A stretch of DNA of 63,318 bases from JALEFZ01 sp039817415 (GTDB lineage: Bacteria; Bacteroidota; Bacteroidia; J057): positions 1-63,318 of the forward strand of contig JBCBVV010000039.1 in the NCBI GenBank assembly GCA_039817415.1, read 5' to 3'. Below, in pieces: positions 44,521 through 53,431 of this stretch. Every line of letters begins with the position of its first letter. The first letter of the stretch is position 1. The notes under the pieces are model-generated. The model saw nothing but the letters and a program-made list of their open reading frames with translations. It was not told where the DNA came from and searched no databases. The translations under genes were made by a program, and so were the position numbers.

Positions 44521-46311
44521 ATGGATCACATTCGCAACTTCTGTATCATCGCGCACATTGACCATGGTAAAAGTACCCTAGCTGACCGTATGCTAGAATT
44601 TACTTCTACCTTGACGGATAGAGAGATGCAGAACCAGGTACTAGACAGCATGGACCTGGAAAGAGAGAAGGGAATTACAATTAAGAGCCACGCCATCCAA
44701 ATGTATTTCGAAAAGGAAGGCAAAAAACATACGCTCAATCTTATTGACACCCCTGGACACGTAGATTTTTCCTATGAAGTTTCAAGGGCCATTTCCTCTT
44801 GTGAAGGGGCCCTTTTGGTAGTTGACGCTGCACAGGGCATTGAGGCTCAAACGATCTCTAACTTATACCTAGCCCTTGAACACGACCTAGAGATTATTCC
44901 TGTCCTCAACAAGATTGACCTCCCTTCAGCTAGGATTGAGGACGTGAGTGAGGAGATCATGGACATGATAGGTTGTGATCAGGAGGATATCATTTTAGCA
45001 TCTGCCAAAAATGGTATTGGTATTGAGGACATATTGAATCGCATTGTAGATGTGATTCCTCCCCCAGAAGGAGATCCCAATGCCCCCCTCAAGGCACTCG
45101 TTTTTGACTCAGTATTCAATCCGTATAGAGGAACCATCGTGTATTTCAGAATCTTTGATGGTGTCATGAACAAACGTGATGAGATTACTTTCATGTCTAC
45201 TGGAGCGGATTATACCGTAGATGAATGCGGAGTTTTACAGTTAAGCCAGGTCCCGACCAAAACCATAGAGACAGGTGGGGTAGGGTACATGGTGGCAGGT
45301 ATCAAAAATCTGACTGAGGTAAAGGTTGGAGATACCATAACGCTTAAGAAAAACCGAGCAGAAGAGGCCGTCCAAGGGTTCCAGGAAGTGAAGCCTATGG
45401 TCTTTGCTGGTATTTACCCGGTGGTTTCCGAAGAATTTGAAGAATTAAGGGATGCATTGGATAAGTTGAAGCTGAACGATGCTTCTTTGGTTTATGCCCC
45501 CGAAACATCTGCTGCGTTAGGATATGGATTTCGTGCAGGATTCTTGGGAATGCTACACATGGAGATCATTCAGGAAAGACTGGAGCGTGAGCACAATATC
45601 ACAGTAATCACTACGGTTCCAAACGTAGGGTTCAAAGCCATTCTGACAAATGATGAAGAAGTTGAAATCAATTCACCCTCAGAATTGCCAGAATCGACTC
45701 GTATCAAAACGATGCTTGAGCCCTTTATTCGTGCTCAAATCATCACCAAAACTGACTTCATCGGCCGTATCATGGAACTTGCCATGGACAAACGCGGACG
45801 TTTCCAGAATCAAAACTACATCACCACAGATAGGGTAGAGCTTGTTTTTGAACTGCCTTTGGCTGAGGTTGTATTTGATTTCTTTGATAAGCTAAAAACC
45901 ATTTCAAGAGGTTATGCATCTTTTGACTATGAAATGATTGGTTTTCAGCCATCTAAGCTTGTCAAGTTGGATATCTTATTGAATGGAGATCAGGTAGATG
46001 CCCTTTCTGCCTTGATTCACCGAGACAAGGCTTATGAATTTGGCAAGAAGATTTGCAACAAGCTGAAGGAACTTATTCCTAGGCAGCAGTTTGAGGTAGC
46101 CATTCAGGCGGCCATTGGAACTAAGATCGTTGCGAGGGAAACAGTAAAAGCCATCAGAAAAGATGTTACAGCCAAATGCTATGGTGGAGACATCTCCCGT
46201 AAGCGTAAATTATTGGAAAAGCAGAAAGCGGGTAAAAAACGTATGCGTCAGGTGGGCAGTGTAGAGGTACCTCAGTCTGCCTTTCACGCTGTACTCAAGC
46301 TTGACAGCTAA
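44521..46311 (+). CDS. lepA: Elongation factor 4 (LepA)
   Basis: 596 residues, usual size. Back-translocating GTPase on the ribosome. G1 IAHIDHGKST at the N terminus, DREKGITIKSHAIQM-like switch (here ERIKGITIKS as EREKGITIKS), G3 DTPGH, G4 NKIDLP. C-terminal EF4-specific domain ends KAGKKRMRQVGSVEVPQSAFHAVL. The -7-like TAATTTCG lies 23 nt upstream of the ATG. Terminator follows. Confidence 0.97.
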   Translation: MDHIRNFCIIAHIDHGKSTLADRMLEFTSTLTDREMQNQVLDSMDLEREKGITIKSHAIQMYFEKEGKKHTLNLIDTPGHVDFSYEVSRAISSCEGALLVVDAAQGIEAQTISNLYLALEHDLEIIPVLNKIDLPSARIEDVSEEIMDMIGCDQEDIILASAKNGIGIEDILNRIVDVIPPPEGDPNAPLKALVFDSVFNPYRGTIVYFRIFDGVMNKRDEITFMSTGADYTVDECGVLQLSQVPTKTIETGGVGYMVAGIKNLTEVKVGDTITLKKNRAEEAVQGFQEVKPMVFAGIYPVVSEEFEELRDALDKLKLNDASLVYAPETSAALGYGFRAGFLGMLHMEIIQERLEREHNITVITTVPNVGFKAILTNDEEVEINSPSELPESTRIKTMLEPFIRAQIITKTDFIGRIMELAMDKRGRFQNQNYITTDRVELVFELPLAEVVFDFFDKLKTISRGYASFDYEMIGFQPSKLVKLDILLNGDQVDALSALIHRDKAYEFGKKICNKLKELIPRQQFEVAIQAAIGTKIVARETVKAIRKDVTAKCYGGDISRKRKLLEKQKAGKKRMRQVGSVEVPQSAFHAVLKLDS

Positions 46312-46348
46312 GCGAACCCTTAGGATTCTAAAGGTCAATGATAAAATA

Positions 46349-46390
46349 AAGAGCGCCCTGTATGAAAATACAAGGCGCTCTTGCTTTTTG
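46349..46390 (+). terminator. lepA terminator
   Basis: 9-bp stem AAGAGCGCC (46349-46357) / GGCGCTCTT (46374-46382), with further TGTAT/ATACA pairing inside. T-rich after. Confidence 0.85.
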
Positions 46391-46478
46391 AGAAGGAATA
46401 GCCAAACAAAGTCGTCAGATATATAGGTCCGATATAATTATCATTGGAAATAGAGAAAAAATAATATTTATTGATACT

Positions 46479-46847
46479 GTGAAATCAATAGGAGCCATAT
46501 CACTGATCATGCTATATGTGTTTGCCTTATGCAAACCGCTTGTACCTTTGATCGATTATGTCTCAAATTTCGAATACTATTCTACTATACTTTGTGAAAA
46601 CAAAGATAGACCAGAGCTAGCGTGTAAAGGAAGATGTGTCTTCATGCAGAAGATGACCGAAAAAGCGCAAGAAGAAAACCCGCTAAACAACATTACCATT
46701 TATGCAGAAGAAGAAATACCTGAGAATCTCCAGGAATTTCCAATTTTCTCCTCTTTGGTAAGTGCTTCTTTGTTTTCCTACCCATCGGATCAGTTTCGAA
46801 TATCAGGTCCGATCCTTGACCCATTATTCCCTCCTCCCCAGGCTTGA
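46479..46847 (+). CDS. Small exported or membrane protein with conserved cysteine motif, first gene of the MbnP/H cluster
   Basis: 122 residues, GTG start at 46479 (an internal ATG at 46509 is possible). N-terminal hydrophobic segment (SIGAISLIMLYVFALCKPLVPL). The conserved motif LCENKDRPELACKGRCVFMQKM is split here as CENKDRPELAC (Cys39, Cys49) and KGRCVFMQK (Cys53). I have seen this Cys pattern in small Bacteroidota proteins next to metal-related genes; a metal-site role is inference. 75 nt before the outer-membrane gene. Confidence 0.6.
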   Translation: MKSIGAISLIMLYVFALCKPLVPLIDYVSNFEYYSTILCENKDRPELACKGRCVFMQKMTEKAQEENPLNNITIYAEEEIPENLQEFPIFSSLVSASLFSYPSDQFRISGPILDPLFPPPQA

Positions 46848-46922
46848 TGAATATGTCAATAATCGATGCACACTACATGTCAATACGCTGTGCATGCTTA
46901 ATTATTCATCATTCAGCAACCT

Positions 46923-47804
46923 ATGAGAAAAATCTTCTTTCTGGGGATCATCCTGTTTTTAGGAATACCCCAAGCCCATTCCTGTGATGTCTGTGGATGT
47001 TCCAATGGTTTAGTCATTGGTAATATGTTGCCACAGTTCCATAACAATTTTGTTGGATTGGGATTTAATCGATTTGCATTTGACTATCCCTCATACTCCA
47101 CGGTGGATGCAATGAGTTCCCTTGAAATTAGGCTGAGGTATTACCTCTCACCAAAGATACAGGTAATGACGAGTCTGCCTTATCGCATTATCAATCGTTC
47201 TGGAGAGGCTGATTCTCAACAAATTCAGGGTTGGGGTGACGCCACCATCTTGTTGATGGGACAAATCCTCCAATTCACGGATACCTCAGGAAGAGGCTTC
47301 CAGCATCAACTTTGGGGAGGGCTTGGCTCAAATCTTCCAATCGGAAATAGTGAGGACAATAGCCAAGTTGGTTTGCCAGCTCATTTTAGGCTAGGTACAG
47401 GTACATACAATCTTCAAGCTGTATTGAATTATCAGGCCATGTGGGGCAAAATCGGGATGAACATACAAGCCTCTTGGCAAAAAAGTGTTACTGATAGGAA
47501 TGGATATGTCTATGGAGACCAGGCCATTCAAGCCCTAAGGTTCTTCTCAAGAATTCCCTTGGGCGAAAGCCTAATGCTTCCAACCATTGGGCTGGAATAC
47601 GAATGGATGGGAAGAGATGTAGAGGAAGGTTTTTTTCGGAACGATACCGGAGGTGAAGGGATCTTTGCCTCAGTAGGAGCTGATTATTTTTTCAACAACT
47701 ACTCCTTTGGAGGTACTTATAGGCACCCACTTGTACAAACTTACGCTCAAGGCGAGGTAGTATCAAATGCAAGGTGGGAACTCAGATTAAGCAGATTGTT
47801 CTAA
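46923..47804 (+). CDS. Probable outer-membrane beta-barrel with N-terminal CDVCGC motif
   Basis: 293 residues. Signal peptide cleaved near AHS, leaving a mature N terminus Cys-Asp-Val-Cys-Gly-Cys (Cys21, Cys24, Cys26), a likely soft-metal site. The rest is amphipathic beta strands ending in the C-terminal aromatic signature RWELRLSRLF typical of outer-membrane barrels. No family name recognised beyond 'transporter-like'. Overlaps the next gene (TAATG). Export or uptake of copper across the outer membrane is the natural hypothesis given the MbnP/H neighbours. Confidence 0.7.
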   Translation: MRKIFFLGIILFLGIPQAHSCDVCGCSNGLVIGNMLPQFHNNFVGLGFNRFAFDYPSYSTVDAMSSLEIRLRYYLSPKIQVMTSLPYRIINRSGEADSQQIQGWGDATILLMGQILQFTDTSGRGFQHQLWGGLGSNLPIGNSEDNSQVGLPAHFRLGTGTYNLQAVLNYQAMWGKIGMNIQASWQKSVTDRNGYVYGDQAIQALRFFSRIPLGESLMLPTIGLEYEWMGRDVEEGFFRNDTGGEGIFASVGADYFFNNYSFGGTYRHPLVQTYAQGEVVSNARWELRLSRLF

Positions 47805-48208
47805 TGAAAAAATATATTCCATTCATTCTGCTATGGATTGCCTTTGATATGCAGGGCTGTAGCGGTGAAATTCTAGGCCAAGAGACCCCAATTGAAGACA
47901 CCCTCGCTCCTGAGGTGATGGTTTTTCAACCTGCAAATGAACAGACCTATGGTCTGGGTGATTCTATTGCTCTTGAAATGGATGTCAGTGAGAACTTTAA
48001 ATTACATGACATCTTTGTTGAGCTGAAGAAAAGTTCTGATGATGAGGTTTTGTGGGATTATTATGTGCATTCACACTTGAAATCCTATTCTGTTAGGGAA
48101 GTAATTCCTGTAGGACTCTTATCCAAAGGAACCTACGTTCTTCTAATAGAGAGTCGTGATCATGATTATAACACAACCAATGTTTTAAGAACATTTACTA
48201 TAGAGTAA
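47804..48208 (+). CDS. DUF4625 lipoprotein
   Basis: 134 residues from the ATG at 47804, which overlaps the stop of the preceding gene. Lipobox MQGC (Cys19). Matches DUF4625: ETPIEDTLAPEVMVFQP, GDSIALEMDVSENFKLHDIFVELK, YVLLIESRDHDYNTTNVLRTFTI. An immunoglobulin-like beta sandwich. The in-frame upstream GTG at 47774 is rejected. Position between the barrel and MbnP suggests a structural or chaperone-like role in the copper module. Confidence 0.82.
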   Translation: MKKYIPFILLWIAFDMQGCSGEILGQETPIEDTLAPEVMVFQPANEQTYGLGDSIALEMDVSENFKLHDIFVELKKSSDDEVLWDYYVHSHLKSYSVREVIPVGLLSKGTYVLLIESRDHDYNTTNVLRTFTIE

Positions 48209-48266
48209 GACGCCTGACAACTTCATATTATCCTTTTTGTATTTTACAGTTAAACAAACTCTTACC

Positions 48267-49043
48267 ATGTTTTCCAAAAAATTACTTACCCTTATTTCAA
48301 CTATTGCGCTAGCCATCTTGGTTCAGAGCTGTGATAATGCTGGCTGTCTTGATCAAGGCGCCTTAAACTATGATCCTGAGGCCACAGAAGATTCTGGAAA
48401 TTGTGATTTTCCGGAGTTAAGGCTAGGAATGAATATCAATATTGGTACCGAGGCCTTGGTTTACAACAATGTATATACCATTGGCGGAGTGGCAGTTTCT
48501 TTCTCAAATGTAAGTTTCTACGTCAGTAACCCTCGAGTCATGACAGATGGAGTAGGGGACCAAACAGGGAAATACCTCTTGGTAAAGGCAGGAGAAGCTG
48601 AATACGATCTTGGAGAGATTACAGCTGGACATAAGCACATGTTAATGTTTGAAGTAGGAGTTGACTCAGTAACCAACCATGCTAATCCTGAGACCTATGA
48701 AATGGAAAATCCCTTGTCATTTCAGTCTCCTTCTATGCATTGGAGCTGGGATAACGGCTACATCTTTGTCAGAATTGACGGTATGGTTGATACCAACAAT
48801 GATGGAACGCCAGATGAAACCATGGAATTCCACATTGGAAAGGATAGTAACCTAAAAACCATCGCTTTTGAAGTTCATCAAGAGGTGGATACCAAAACTG
48901 AATTAATCGAGCTAGATGTTGACGTAGCTACATTTTTCAATGGGATTGACTTGTCCACAGATTATGTGACACATACTGGTGATTTTCCTGATTTAGCGAA
49001 TGCTGTTGTCGCAAATATCACAAGCATGTTTTCCCTGAATTAA
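48267..49043 (+). CDS. MbnP-like copper-binding lipoprotein
   Basis: 258 residues from the ATG at 48267 (the upstream TTG at 48237 is rejected). Lipobox VQSC (Cys22). An N-terminal Cys-rich tag follows (AGCLDQGALNYDPEATEDSGNC), a motif frequent in Bacteroidota surface proteins. The MbnP core is visible: beta strands around LRLGMNINIG and VSFYVSNPR, then the conserved block PSMHWSWDNGYIFVRIDG with Trp159 and Trp161. In characterised MbnP a Trp in this block is oxidised to kynurenine by the paired diheme enzyme and then binds copper. The presence of the paired enzyme gene next door supports this. EF-hand-like DTNNDGTPD follows. Confidence 0.82.
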   Translation: MFSKKLLTLISTIALAILVQSCDNAGCLDQGALNYDPEATEDSGNCDFPELRLGMNINIGTEALVYNNVYTIGGVAVSFSNVSFYVSNPRVMTDGVGDQTGKYLLVKAGEAEYDLGEITAGHKHMLMFEVGVDSVTNHANPETYEMENPLSFQSPSMHWSWDNGYIFVRIDGMVDTNNDGTPDETMEFHIGKDSNLKTIAFEVHQEVDTKTELIELDVDVATFFNGIDLSTDYVTHTGDFPDLANAVVANITSMFSLN

Positions 49044-49060
49044 GCTGTATCTTAGCTTAG

Positions 49061-50119
49061 ATGAAAGGCTTACTCAAATTTATAAAAAATAGGTCAGTTG
49101 TGCTCCTTGGAGTGTGGCTGACCTGTTTGATTGGGTTGCAAGGCTGCCAAGCAGAAGACTCTTTTCCTGTCTTGGATAACACGCCTTACAAGCTTTCTAT
49201 TCCCGCAGGTCTTCCCAAAATGCCTATTCCCGATAATAATGATTTGACCCAAGCGAGGGTAGAATTTGGGAAACTGCTCTTTTACGATCCACTTTTATCT
49301 AGAGATTCTAGTCTATCCTGCGCAAGCTGCCATGTGCAACATGAAGCATTTGCAGATAAAAACCCTATTTCGGTTGGAATTGAAGGGCGTACTGGCCTTA
49401 GAAATGTTCCTTCAATCATTAATGTAGGATACCATCCTTATTTTTTTGCAGAAGGAGGAAGCCCAAGCCTAGAACAACAGTTGATTGGGCCGATTGAAGA
49501 TCCCAACGAAATGGGATTTAATGCCAGAGAGTTGGTGCTTAGGTTAATGGGGAGGAGGAAGTATGAAGATTGGGCGTGGAAAGCCTATGGTCGAAGCCTA
49601 GACATGTTTGTCATTTCCCATTCGTTAGCCAGTTTTGAGCGTACCCTTATTGCTGCGAATAGTCCATATGATCAAGCCCTAAATGGGGATTCCACTGTTA
49701 TGTCTCCTTCTCAATGGAGAGGCTATGAGCTGTTTTTTTCTGATAGGGTAGGATGTGGAGGATGCCATCCAGCTCCATTGTTTACCAACTTTAAGCTGGA
49801 AAATATTGGGCAATACAAGACCTATGAAGACAAAGGCAGATACAGAGTAAGTTTAAAAGAGGAGGACATAGGTAAATTTAAGATTCCTTCTCTCAGAAAT
49901 GTGGCATTAACAGCCCCCTATTTTCATGACGGGAGTCATACTTCTCTTGATGAGGTAATAGAGCATTTTAACCTGGGAGGACTTGGCCATCCCAATCAAA
50001 GCCCAGCTATCCGTCCATTGGGGCTGTCCAGAAGCGAAAAAGAGGACCTTAAGGCATTTTTAGTGGCGCTGACTGATTCTAGCATCTTGTCCGAAGCCAA
50101 ATGGGCTCCGAATAGATAA
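49061..50119 (+). CDS. MbnH/MauG-like diheme cytochrome c peroxidase family enzyme
   Basis: 352 residues, lipobox GLQGC (Cys29). Two c-type heme motifs: CASCH (Cys87, Cys90, His91) and CGGCH (Cys232, Cys235, His236). Matches the diheme peroxidase/MauG family (RDSSLSCASCHVQHEAFADKN; SLRNVALTAPYFHDGSHTSLDEVIEHFNLGG, split here). Paired with an MbnP-like gene 17 nt upstream, so a MbnH role is predicted: a bis-Fe(IV) species oxidises the substrate tryptophan of the partner. Ordinary peroxidase activity cannot be excluded. Last gene of the module. Confidence 0.85.
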   Translation: MKGLLKFIKNRSVVLLGVWLTCLIGLQGCQAEDSFPVLDNTPYKLSIPAGLPKMPIPDNNDLTQARVEFGKLLFYDPLLSRDSSLSCASCHVQHEAFADKNPISVGIEGRTGLRNVPSIINVGYHPYFFAEGGSPSLEQQLIGPIEDPNEMGFNARELVLRLMGRRKYEDWAWKAYGRSLDMFVISHSLASFERTLIAANSPYDQALNGDSTVMSPSQWRGYELFFSDRVGCGGCHPAPLFTNFKLENIGQYKTYEDKGRYRVSLKEEDIGKFKIPSLRNVALTAPYFHDGSHTSLDEVIEHFNLGGLGHPNQSPAIRPLGLSRSEKEDLKAFLVALTDSSILSEAKWAPNR

Positions 50120-50198
50120 ATCCTGTTACATGCTGAAAGGTAGGAAAGGAAAGTACCCAGCCTTAAAAGCTGGAATACCTTCGATCTACTTCTCAGAC

Positions 50199-50450
50199 TT
50201 AATCCAAAATGGCTTCTACCATCAGGATTCCCATGTTTTGGCCTGTAATTCTGACGATCTCACCCTCGGGAACAAAGCCTGTGATACTTACCGCTTCGTA
50301 CCGGGTGTCTTCGACTAAAATGTAGCCAACTGTCTTCAAAGGAGTCAAGGTGCGGGCTATCCGTCCTTTCATTCTTTCCAATCCTTCAAAGCCTGAAGAG
50401 TTGGTTTCCTCCTCCGAAGATGATTTTCCGAAGAGATTGAAGAAACTCAT
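50199..50450 (-). CDS. Small NfeD-like OB-fold protein
   Basis: 83 residues. Acidic, serine-rich N terminus (SSSEEETNSS), then an OB barrel with GRIARTLTPLKTVGYILVEDTRYEAVSITGFVPEGEIVRI split as GRIARTLTPLKTVGYILVED and RYEAVSITGFVPEGEIVRI, ending MGILMVEAI. This is the C-terminal domain of NfeD proteins without membrane or protease parts. Similar architecture to 7264-7548 but not the same sequence. Convergent with the MbnH gene; function unknown. Confidence 0.65.
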   Translation of the reverse strand: MSFFNLFGKSSSEEETNSSGFEGLERMKGRIARTLTPLKTVGYILVEDTRYEAVSITGFVPEGEIVRITGQNMGILMVEAILD

Positions 50451-50860
50451 GATTGTGAAAGATAAAAATGTTAAAAAAGGAACAACTCAATTGGCGCCAA
50501 CCGAGAGTCTTAAAAACGGATTGATACAGAGTTGGTTACAAATAATTCTGTTTGCCCTTGAAATTGGAGAAAATTGGAATTTTCTGGAATGGAAAAGTGC
50601 TTGAACCGATCAAATTCTCAAGGAAAAGAATAGTTTGTCGAAGTTTGAGAAAATTTTACCCCAATATTAATTCTTTGGTGAAGTACAGAATTAGGCTCGT
50701 TTCATTGCCATTATTTTGGAGAATTTTGCAACTTAATTTCAGCAAAGCAGTATAGGGGAATGTATGAACACCGGCTTTCATCAACTCCTGCCCCATCAGT
50801 CCTTCCTTCTCGCCGGTCTCAAAACACAGGACACACATTTATTTATTCACACAATTAACT
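50451..50860. other. 410-nt intergenic region upstream of rnr
   Basis: Likely carries the divergent promoters of the OB-fold gene and rnr. A TTTG (50715-50718) and TAATTTCA (50734-50741) pair, 15-nt spaced, is a weak promoter candidate for rnr. Nothing else recognised. Confidence 0.4.
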
Positions 50861-53083
50861 ATGCCAAGACGAAACAATAACAAGAAATTCTCAAGAAGAA
50901 ACCGCAACGATAAAAACAACGAAGAAGAAAAAGGAAATCTCGCCAAACAAGGATACATTAGACTCATCTCCAATTTCCTAAAAAAGCATTCCTCCAAGTC
51001 ATTTACTGCCAAAGATGTCGCCTCTAGTACCGGTCTATGGAAAGATATGAACACCAGAAAGGTGAAATCCCTTATGGATGAAATGGTAAGAATGGGACGA
51101 CTGGAAGACAAAGGCAAAGGTCAATATAAATTCCTTGCTCAATCCCTGACAAAGGCTGGGAAGCTTCAGGTAACCAAATCTGGTTCAGGCTTTCTTCTTG
51201 TAGATCAAGGAGATGATATTTTCATTTCTCCTTCCAACCTAGGAAAGGCCTTGAATGGCGACCTTGTAAGAGTACGCCTCAAAGGATTAAGAAGAAAAGG
51301 AGGAAGTCCAGCAGGGGAAGTCATCGAAGTACTTCAACGCGCTCAAACCAAATTTGTAGGCGAAGTCGAAAAGGGAGGCGAAAATGTTTACTTCCTTATC
51401 CCCGATGACCCTAGAATCAATCAGGATTTCTTTATATCCCCCGATCACCGTAAAGGAGCAGAGCATGGCCAAAAGGTCTATGCAGAGCTTATGAATTGGG
51501 ACAGAAGGTCCCCTGAAGTGAAAGTCCTTGAGGTTCTGGGGAATCCTGGAGACAATGAAACAGAAATGCATGCCATTCTGCTTCAATATGGATTTGATCC
51601 AAGCTTTCCTCCTCATGTGGAGAGAGAAGCAGAAGCGATTCCAGAAGCGATTCCTGCCGTTGAATATAAAAAACGCAAGGATTTTAGAGAAACGACTACC
51701 TTTACCATTGACCCACATGATGCGAAGGACTTTGACGATGCCCTTTCCATCAAAACCTTAGAGAATGGGCATTACGAAATTGGAGTTCATATTGCGGATG
51801 TCTCCTTTTATGTTAAGCCTGGTTCTGAATTGGACAAAGAGGCCTTTCAAAGGGCCACCTCCGTCTATTTGGTAGACAGAACAGTACCCATGTTGCCAGA
51901 AAAACTGTCGAATAAAGTATGTTCTCTTCGTCCGCAGGAGGAGAAATTGACGTATTCAGCTGTATTTGAAATGGACGACGAGGGTACAGTCCATAAATAC
52001 TGGGTAGGTAGAACCATCATCTATTCAGATCACCGATTTACCTACGAAAATGCGCAAGACGTTTTGGTGGGAAAAGAAGATGGACCTTTCCAATGGGAAT
52101 TACAAAAGCTGGATTCAATTGCCAAAAAGCTTCGTGCAAAACGCTTTCAGGCTGGGGGTAGTATTGAGTTCCATAGCAATGAAGTAAAATTCGAACTGGA
52201 TGAAAACGATAAGCCCATTAGGGTATTTCGCAAAACACTGCAGGATACCAACCGCTTAATTGAGGATTATATGCTGCTGGCCAATAGGACTGTTTCTCGA
52301 CACCTTTTTAGCCTGCAGAAACCTCCTTTGCCATCCGTATATCGAATCCATGATACACCGGATCCTGAGAAGCTTATGAAGCTCCAAGAGTTTGTGAGCC
52401 ACTTTGGGTACGAGTTCAAAGGGCATGCAAAAGGAAGCGAAGCTTCGGAGGTACTGAACCAATTGCTGAGAAAAGTCAATGGAACACCCGAGCAAAACGT
52501 AGTGGAAACACTTGCTGTCAGGTCTATGGCTAAGGCCATATATTCTACCGAAAACATAGGGCACTTTGGTTTGGGATTCCAATATTACTCCCACTTTACC
52601 AGTCCTATCCGAAGATACCCAGACTTGATGTTGCATCGATTGATTACCAACTATCATTTACAGCGTTTCCACGAAAATCCAGTCGTATTGGAAGAACAAT
52701 GCAAATGGTCATCTGAAAAGGAACGTACAGCCGCAGAAGCAGAGCGCGCTTCCATCAAGTTTAAGCAGGTAGAATTCCTATCTGATAAGTTGGGTAAACA
52801 ATTCTCTGGAGTTATATCCGGTGTGATTGAATCTGGAATCTTTGTAGAACTGGAAGAAAACTTCTGTGAAGGCTTTGTACCAGGAAGGAATATGAAAGAT
52901 GATTACTACCTCTTTGATGAAACCACTTACTCCATGCTTGGGAAGGATACGGGTCAGCGTTTGATGCTTGGAGACAGAGTTATGGTTGAAATTGCTTTCG
53001 CTGATATGAGAAAGAGAAGTATCGAAATGATTTTAATCGAGAAACTGGAGCCTTTAGCTGAGGCAGTTGACGAAAATGCTTGA
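50861..53083 (+). CDS. rnr: Ribonuclease R
   Basis: 740 residues. 3'-5' exoribonuclease of structured RNA. N-terminal basic helical region then winged-helix-like segment (about 30-90), cold-shock domains (about 95-210), and the RNB catalytic domain with TFTIDPHDAKDFDDALSI, whose four Asp ligate magnesium, plus the HYSHFTSPIRRYPDLMLHRLI motif. C-terminal S1 domain (about 640-730: FSGVISGVIESGIFVELEENF). Full length. A terminator follows. Confidence 0.96.
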   Translation: MPRRNNNKKFSRRNRNDKNNEEEKGNLAKQGYIRLISNFLKKHSSKSFTAKDVASSTGLWKDMNTRKVKSLMDEMVRMGRLEDKGKGQYKFLAQSLTKAGKLQVTKSGSGFLLVDQGDDIFISPSNLGKALNGDLVRVRLKGLRRKGGSPAGEVIEVLQRAQTKFVGEVEKGGENVYFLIPDDPRINQDFFISPDHRKGAEHGQKVYAELMNWDRRSPEVKVLEVLGNPGDNETEMHAILLQYGFDPSFPPHVEREAEAIPEAIPAVEYKKRKDFRETTTFTIDPHDAKDFDDALSIKTLENGHYEIGVHIADVSFYVKPGSELDKEAFQRATSVYLVDRTVPMLPEKLSNKVCSLRPQEEKLTYSAVFEMDDEGTVHKYWVGRTIIYSDHRFTYENAQDVLVGKEDGPFQWELQKLDSIAKKLRAKRFQAGGSIEFHSNEVKFELDENDKPIRVFRKTLQDTNRLIEDYMLLANRTVSRHLFSLQKPPLPSVYRIHDTPDPEKLMKLQEFVSHFGYEFKGHAKGSEASEVLNQLLRKVNGTPEQNVVETLAVRSMAKAIYSTENIGHFGLGFQYYSHFTSPIRRYPDLMLHRLITNYHLQRFHENPVVLEEQCKWSSEKERTAAEAERASIKFKQVEFLSDKLGKQFSGVISGVIESGIFVELEENFCEGFVPGRNMKDDYYLFDETTYSMLGKDTGQRLMLGDRVMVEIAFADMRKRSIEMILIEKLEPLAEAVDENA

Positions 53084-53171
53084 TTTTGAGTTAGATTCTT
53101 ACCAGCTCAATCAGGATATATTATTGGAGAAATTAAGTAATCGGATGGAATAAGATTCTATTCTTACATCA

Positions 53172-53206
53172 AAAAAAGCCTGCTAGAAGACTAACAGGCT
53201 TTTTTA
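53172..53206. terminator. Bidirectional terminator
   Basis: AAAAAAGCCTG (53172-53182), CAGGCTTTTTT (53195-53205), with inner TAG/CTA pairing. Serves rnr (+) and the anti-sigma-like gene (-). Confidence 0.9.
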
Positions 53207-53217
53207 TTTATCATTGT

Positions 53218-53418
53218 CTAATTTCCTTGATTAGGTTCGGGTTCTGGAACTTTAGGTGATTCTCTTTTCTCCAATTCCTCCATCATCTCAGACTCTACCT
53301 CCGATAACAATTCCATCCACTTATCTTCGTTCTCAACTAAAATGTCAATCTTTTCCATTGCATCTGGAAGTAAAATACCGTGTAGGTAGTCTCTTAATAG
53401 CTCTTTACTAGGTTCCAT
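53218..53418 (-). CDS. Minimal anti-sigma-like protein
   Basis: 66 residues from the ATG at 53418 (the upstream start at 53463 is GTG and would overlap the sigma gene). The helical segment MEPSKELLRDYLHGILLPDAMEKIDILVENEDKW is split as KELLRDYLHGILLPDAMEK and IDILVENEDKW; it resembles the anti-sigma domain helix found at the N terminus of zf-HC2 and FecR-like proteins. It lacks a transmembrane segment and Cys/His metal ligands. Adjacent to the sigma gene on the same strand, so a cytoplasmic anti-sigma is inferred. Confidence 0.5.
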   Translation of the reverse strand: MEPSKELLRDYLHGILLPDAMEKIDILVENEDKWMELLSEVESEMMEELEKRESPKVPEPEPNQGN

Positions 53419-53431
53419 ATCTTTAATATTA

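Noticed and set aside
49061..50119. Ordinary cytochrome c peroxidase as sole reading
   Set aside because: Not excluded, but pairing with an MbnP-like gene 17 nt upstream makes an MbnH role more likely.
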